From Bacillus sp. FJAT-14578 (GTDB lineage Bacteria; Bacillota; Bacilli; Bacillales; Bacillaceae_H), in NCBI RefSeq assembly GCF_000504165.1, contig NZ_KI632505.1, positions 978,473 to 1,042,472 on the forward strand: DNA of 64,000 nucleotides, in the 5' to 3' direction. Positions within the stretch are counted from its first letter, which is position 1. Each line of letters opens with the position of its first letter. This document shows, in pieces, positions 60,181-64,000 of this stretch. The translations under genes were made by a program, and so were the position numbers. The notes beneath the pieces are model-generated. The model saw only the letters and a list, made by a program, of their open reading frames with translations, was not told where the DNA came from and made no database searches.

Positions 60181-61080
60181 ATGAACGATAGGAAACAGCA
60201 TGTTATAAAAATGGCTCATCAACTATTTATTGAGAAAGGTTTTCAAGCTACGTCCATTCAGGATATTTTGGACTATAGCGGAATTTCTAAAGGAACATTT
60301 TATAATTATTTTCCATCTAAAAACGAATTATTAGTCGCTCTTTTTAAAACGATATATGGGAAGATGGAAAAAGAGCGGAATGAACTGCTCATCGGTCAGG
60401 ATCCCTCTAATATCGAAATCTTCATTAGGCAAGTTGAATTGCTAATGAAGACGAATCGAATAAATAAGTTAATCTCTCTTTTCGAGGAAGTATATTTTTC
60501 AAAGGATGAGGATCTTAAAGATTTCATAAAACGGGGACAAATGAGGATCATCCGCTGGACATTCGGACGGTTCATAGACCTCTTTGGGGATAGTAAAAAA
60601 CCCTATTTATTGGATTGTGCGATTATGTTTATGGGAATGTTGAACCATAACCTTAAATACAATGCGATGGCACATGAAGCAGCTGCCGACATCTACGAAG
60701 TTGTGCGTTATAGTGTGGAGCGTGTTGTGAAAATGGTCGAGGAAGTAGCGGAAGCGGGTGATCAATTAATTCAACCTGAACTTTTAGACAGCTGGCTGCC
60801 AGACTGTAAAAACAGCGACCATGCTTTTCAGCAAAATCTTTCTCATACTGTATTAGCATTGAAAAAGGCTCTCATTGATAACAAAGAACAGGCAAAATAT
60901 TATGAGCTGCTGGACTTTGTTCAAAATGAACTGCTACATTCAAAAACTCCCCGAAAATTTTTGATTGAAAGTGCCCTTTTATCTTTGAAAGCGAATCAAT
61001 CGTCATGGGAGGAAAAGGAACTTCAAGAGCTTGATCAACTGGTTGCTCTTTATTTTACCGAAAACGAGGATGCTGATTAA
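60181..61080 (+). CDS. TetR-family regulator with long C-terminal domain
   Basis: 299 aa against about 200 for a usual TetR. N-terminal HTH (residues 1-50): KMAHQLFIEKGFQATSIQDI and DYSGISKGTFYNYFPSKNEL. The additional about 100 residues are helical and charged; I do not recognise a second domain. Preceded by AAAGGTGAT. Divergent from the DHA2 exporter, so it most likely represses that gene. Confidence 0.88.
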   Translation: MNDRKQHVIKMAHQLFIEKGFQATSIQDILDYSGISKGTFYNYFPSKNELLVALFKTIYGKMEKERNELLIGQDPSNIEIFIRQVELLMKTNRINKLISLFEEVYFSKDEDLKDFIKRGQMRIIRWTFGRFIDLFGDSKKPYLLDCAIMFMGMLNHNLKYNAMAHEAAADIYEVVRYSVERVVKMVEEVAEAGDQLIQPELLDSWLPDCKNSDHAFQQNLSHTVLALKKALIDNKEQAKYYELLDFVQNELLHSKTPRKFLIESALLSLKANQSSWEEKELQELDQLVALYFTENEDAD

Positions 61081-61136
61081 TATTGCTCTTTGAAAATTTT
61101 CAGATTTCAAAGAATGCAGCAATACCAACAAAATGC

Positions 61137-61167
61137 AAAAAACATACGCTGGGACGTATGTTTTTTT
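61137..61167 (+). terminator. Terminator after the TetR gene
   Basis: aaaacatacg / cgtatgtttttttg, good stem with U-run. Confidence 0.85.
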
Positions 61168-61310
61168 GCGCCATCTTTCTACTATGCTCTGCTTTTTTTG
61201 CAGGAAAAGGACAAAACAATATAAAGGCACAGTGATTCATATTGCTGCGTCTTTTATTTTGTATGGAAGCAATCTTTGCACTACAACCAGATTGTTACTA
61301 CCCTAAAACA

Positions 61311-62138
61311 TTATTTACACAAATTCTGAACAAATTTAGGGAGAACAAAAGATGCCTTATGCAATTCAGGTGTGTAATACTTTGTGTCAAGATCAAAGAA
61401 ACGAGAGACATTTACATCCAATGGATCATGTGTCTTCGATCCAAGCGTAAATGTCCACAACCCACTTGGATATGTTGGAATATTACAAGTATAAAGGCGA
61501 GCAATCGGGAAAATTTCTTTTGTATCATGAATCGCATCTCTTATCAGATCGCCTTTAAACCAAGGATTATCCGTCTGGGCCACGAAGATGCCGTTTTCCT
61601 TTAATGCCTTCGATATTCCTGCGTAAAAACCTTTTGTAAATAAATTAGCAGCTGGTCCTACAGGCTCGGTGGAATCGACTAAAATGACGTCATATTCATC
61701 TTCACTATTTAGAATATGCATAAAGCCATCACCTATAATAAGCTCTACGCATGGGTTGCTGTACTCAGAGGCGATATTGGGTAAATGCTGCTTTGAATAC
61801 TCCACTACTTTCCCATCAATTTCAACTTGAACAACCTTGGTAACGCTTGGGTGTTTCAATACCTCCCGAATCGTTCCCCCATCACCGCCACCAACAACGA
61901 GCACCTTTTGTGGATTTGGATGAGTAAATAATGGCACATGAACAATCATCTCATGATAAACAAATTCATCCTTTTCCGTGGTCATAACCATTCCATCAAG
62001 TAGAAGCATATTACCGAATTCTTCGGTTTGAATCATGTCCAGTTGTTGATACTCTGTTTTCTCGGAATGGAGACTTTTATTAACTCTTGCTGTAATACCA
62101 AAAGACTTGGTTTGCTTTTCCGTAAACCATAATTCCAT
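61311..62138 (-). CDS. speE: Spermidine synthase
   Basis: 275 aa from the ATG at 62138 (AAAGGAAAT upstream), the usual length. Landmarks: MELWFTEKQTKSFGITARVN, LLLDGMVMTTEKDEFVYHEM, VLVVGGGDGGTIREVLKHP (SAM-derived cosubstrate site), LVDSTEPVGPAANLFTKGFY (catalytic Asp) and TYPSGLWTFTLGS. Transfers aminopropyl from decarboxylated SAM to putrescine. In Bacillus speE is normally followed by speB; here the agmatinase-family gene lies upstream, 580 nt away, so the usual operon is broken. Confidence 0.93.
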   Translation of the reverse strand: MELWFTEKQTKSFGITARVNKSLHSEKTEYQQLDMIQTEEFGNMLLLDGMVMTTEKDEFVYHEMIVHVPLFTHPNPQKVLVVGGGDGGTIREVLKHPSVTKVVQVEIDGKVVEYSKQHLPNIASEYSNPCVELIIGDGFMHILNSEDEYDVILVDSTEPVGPAANLFTKGFYAGISKALKENGIFVAQTDNPWFKGDLIRDAIHDTKEIFPIARLYTCNIPTYPSGLWTFTLGSKTHDPLDVNVSRFFDLDTKYYTPELHKASFVLPKFVQNLCK

Positions 62139-62249
62139 ATTCCATTTCCTTTCTTTGTAGAGAGATACATATAATATAAATCTTTGTGTTACGCAAAGGT
62201 CAAGTTTTTTAATAGGAACTTGAATTCCAAACATAGCTTCACTAGGATT

Positions 62250-62498
62250 ATCTGTAATGGTTATATCAATCTGAACGATTTGCAATGCATTACTAGCGAA
62301 TTGGACGTCTATCTGGATGTTTCATTGAAACGTTTCGAGACTCTTTTTCCCGCCTGTGAAAGTACAAACTCTGCTATCGAATTGACATATCATGAATTAT
62401 TTCAATATTCATTCGCCAAAGACTGGATCGATGTTTGTAAAGGATGGGAAGAATCGGAGTTTAGAGAGACAGTATCCGTAAACAAAAATGAACTTTGA
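62250..62498 (+). pseudogene. Possible gene remnant, C-terminal part only
   Basis: Open frame with protein-like sequence: TSELDVYLDVSLKRFETLFP, then TNSAIELTYHELFQYSFAKD and WEESEFRETVSVNKNEL. No in-frame start with a ribosome site; the frame upstream of about 62250 runs antisense into the speE leader. Not recognised. Probably the tail of a gene cut at its 5' end. Confidence 0.35.
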
Positions 62499-62588
62499 AC
62501 TGAGCTATACAAAAGGTATTCAGTCAAATACCTCATCTTCGCTAAATATGACTGGTTGTTCTACATTCAATTCCCGTACTATTTTTTC

Positions 62589-62669
62589 GTTCGTAAAAAT
62601 GTACTTTTACGAACGGGTTATACAAAACTATACAGAGGATGCTTTCTACATGAAAGCATCCTCTGTATA
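62589..62669. terminator. Two hairpins downstream of the agmatinase-family gene
   Basis: 62629-62669: tatacagaggatgctttc / gaaagcatcctctgtata, perfect 18-bp stem. 62589-62614: gttcgtaaaa / ttttacgaac. Confidence 0.8.
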
Positions 62670-62719
62670 CATCTTTCTATATAAATCTTTCTCTTCAAAT
62701 ATCCGTTGTTTTTTATTGA

Positions 62720-63718
62720 TTACGAGAGAATTCCTTCTTTTTCTTTGCCGTCTTCTTTTTTCCCGTTTTTCTCTTTTTCTTTTAAGACATAGCTGAGTAA
62801 GTCCAATAAAATACGGGCCGCTACTTGTCCAGTCATACCAGTAGGATCATACTGAGGGGCTACTTCGACTAAGTCAAAACCGATGACTTCTCCTCTTTTC
62901 GCAATCCCTTCAAGTAATTCATTAACCTCATCGTAAAGCAGGCCTCCTGGAGAAGGTGTACCTGTTCCAGGAGCGATCGACGGATCTATTCCGTCAATAT
63001 CAATAGTCACATAATATTTTTCTCCGGCCGGGATTTGCTCCAACACTTCTTTAAGCCCCATCTTTCTCATTTGGCGCGGCGACAAGATTACACTGCCATA
63101 TTCTCTTGCTGCATCGACGTCTTCTTTTTTGCTGCTGCTGATACCTCGGATACCGAACTGAAAGATTCTCTGAACATGATCCAATTCAGATAAGCGGCGG
63201 ATACAGTTTCCGTGGCCATAACGCATTCCCGAGCGGTGATCCGCCCAATCTAAATGGGCATCAATTTGAATGACATGAAACGGTCCCAATTCTTCCAACC
63301 CTTTTCCAACTGCTGCTGTGATTGAATGATCGCCGCCTAATACAACCGGCATGGAGCCTTTAGAAACAATTTTTCGAATCACTTCTTCTGTATTCTCATG
63401 GCATTGCATAATATCTCCGTGAACCATGTCTACATCGCCGCAGTCGACTACTTTCCAATCAGGTCCAAGGTACATAATATCATTTTCAATGTCATAGGCA
63501 CCCTCCAGTCCGAAACTATATAATGTAGAACCTTCACGGATTCCTCTAGGTCCCATTCTTGCTCCTGATTTCCATTGAGTTCCCATGTCATTGGGCACGC
63601 CTATAACAGCTGCATCTGCGTCAAGCTGATCCAGATCCGGACACACCGGGTATTTTCCAAAAGTACAGATGCCCGTAAAAGGTAAATTTAGAAATTGTTT
63701 TTCGTCACGAGTAGACAT
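62720..63718 (-). CDS. Agmatinase-family ureohydrolase (guanidinobutyrase-like)
   Basis: 332 aa from the ATG at 63718 (AAGGAGG). Mn-binding motifs of ureohydrolases: VVLGGDHSITAAV, IQIDAHLDWADHRSGMRYGH (D-x-H-x-D) and YYVTIDIDGIDPSIAPGTGT (D-x-D). It is longer than B. subtilis SpeB (290 aa) with an extended N-terminus (LPFTGICTFGKYPVCPDLDQ) and a lysine-rich tail, closer to guanidinobutyrase/guanidinopropionase proteins. The aldehyde dehydrogenase just upstream and a sigma-54-like promoter point to catabolism of a guanidino compound rather than polyamine synthesis. Confidence 0.87.
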   Translation of the reverse strand: MSTRDEKQFLNLPFTGICTFGKYPVCPDLDQLDADAAVIGVPNDMGTQWKSGARMGPRGIREGSTLYSFGLEGAYDIENDIMYLGPDWKVVDCGDVDMVHGDIMQCHENTEEVIRKIVSKGSMPVVLGGDHSITAAVGKGLEELGPFHVIQIDAHLDWADHRSGMRYGHGNCIRRLSELDHVQRIFQFGIRGISSSKKEDVDAAREYGSVILSPRQMRKMGLKEVLEQIPAGEKYYVTIDIDGIDPSIAPGTGTPSPGGLLYDEVNELLEGIAKRGEVIGFDLVEVAPQYDPTGMTGQVAARILLDLLSYVLKEKEKNGKKEDGKEKEGILS

Positions 63719-63759
63719 AAATATTACCTCCTTGTTGTCTTTAATTCTCACTTTAATAA

Positions 63760-63776
63760 AGCACGCTTTATGCCAA
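63760..63776 (-). promoter_or_regulatory. Sigma-54-like promoter of the ureohydrolase gene
   Basis: Minus strand TGGCAT-AAAGC-GTGCTT; GG and GC are 12 nt apart. One deviation in the -12 element (GTGC for TTGC). Located 42 nt upstream of the ATG. Confidence 0.5.
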
Positions 63777-63859
63777 TTCGATCATAAAGCACTGATAAGA
63801 GCCTATAGCCAGCAATGATTAACACGCTCTCTTACTCTTTTATATCTGCTTCTCAATTT

Positions 63860-64000
63860 TTAATGATCAAACCACTTAGTTGGCTCAACTTCTAAATTAA
63901 TGTTGATTTGTTTTACCTCACTGAACTCATCTAACCCAAACGTTCCTAACCCGCGGCCAATTCCGCTCTGCTTGTAGCCTCCCCACGGCGCTTCATTGAA
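63860..64000 (-). CDS. Aldehyde dehydrogenase, C-terminal end (continues beyond the window)
   Basis: Last 46 residues: PWGGYKQSGIGRGLGTFGLD, then EFSEVKQININLEVEPTKWF-DH. This is the conserved C-terminus of betaine-aldehyde/aminobutyraldehyde-type dehydrogenases. Same orientation as the ureohydrolase gene 141 nt downstream, so it may oxidise the aldehyde of a guanidino compound. Confidence 0.85.
   Translation of the reverse strand, partial: FNEAPWGGYKQSGIGRGLGTFGLDEFSEVKQININLEVEPTKWFDH

Noticed and set aside
1..64000. CRISPR arrays, tRNA or rRNA genes, riboswitches, prophage
   Set aside because: No regularly spaced repeats, no cloverleaf or rRNA-like sequence, no recognised riboswitch core and no phage structural genes were seen by eye; a covariance-model scan was not possible.

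Overview
The window is chromosomal DNA of a low-GC, endospore-forming Bacillaceae species. Evidence: the yyaC sporulation gene, an FbpB-type small basic protein, TatA/TatC, purine-rich Bacillus Shine-Dalgarno sequences, and Fur, PhoP, CcpA (cre) and sigma-54 type control sites. I could not fix genus or species. I saw no rRNA, tRNA, CRISPR array or complete mobile element; the only mobile DNA is the 3' end of a group II intron.

Layout. 1-2.0 kb: PadR/DUF1700/DUF4097 envelope-stress-like operon with repeated operators. 2.1-3.1 kb: debris (group II intron 3' end, truncated ElaA acetyltransferase). 3.1-10.6 kb: carboxylate locus with two paralogous LysR regulators, an AbrB-family membrane protein, a CitM citrate/metal transporter, a PrpF isomerase and an orphan response regulator; yyaC sits inside it. 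10.8-12.5 kb: small genes (HPr-like, CxxH/CxxC, DUF1540) and a truncated hmoA. 12.6-24.2 kb: iron island with a Fur-type-controlled S-layer-homology protein and a seven-gene hydroxamate/citrate siderophore operon of rhizobactin/schizokinen type including its probable exporter. 24.4-30.4 kb: alpha-glucoside locus (LacI, GH13, PTS IIBC, and a lone sugar-binding lipoprotein). 30.5-33.2 kb: FbpB and a first P5C dehydrogenase. 33.4-39.5 kb: phosphate/Tat island (TatC, TatA, Tat-exported PhoX, glycerophosphodiesterase) with PhoP-type direct repeats in front of both phosphatase genes. 40.3-43.3 kb: assorted enzymes. 43.3-50.9 kb: a catabolic locus resembling carnitine breakdown (Na+ symporter, D-malate-type dehydrogenase, aldehyde dehydrogenase, Rieske oxygenase, ferredoxin) with a divergent PAS/sigma-54 activator. 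51-54.2 kb: glutamate dehydrogenase and a second P5C dehydrogenase behind a textbook sigma-54 promoter. 54.7-61.1 kb: two EamA exporters with a MocR regulator, and a 14-TM drug exporter with a TetR regulator. 61.3-64 kb: speE, an agmatinase-family gene and the end of an aldehyde dehydrogenase.

How it fits together. The main theme is use of amino acids, quaternary amines and carboxylates. Two good sigma-54 promoters and one weaker candidate head the carnitine-like operon, rocA and the ureohydrolase; cre sites add carbon-catabolite control. The iron island and the phosphate island are each tied together by shared regulatory sites (Fur, PhoP). The most rewarding places to look are the sigma-54 carnitine-like operon, which uses a ferredoxin instead of the usual flavin/2Fe-2S reductase, and several small proteins or altered signalling proteins (an HPr-like protein without the active histidine, a response regulator with a shortened receiver domain, and a two-copy tiny protein family).
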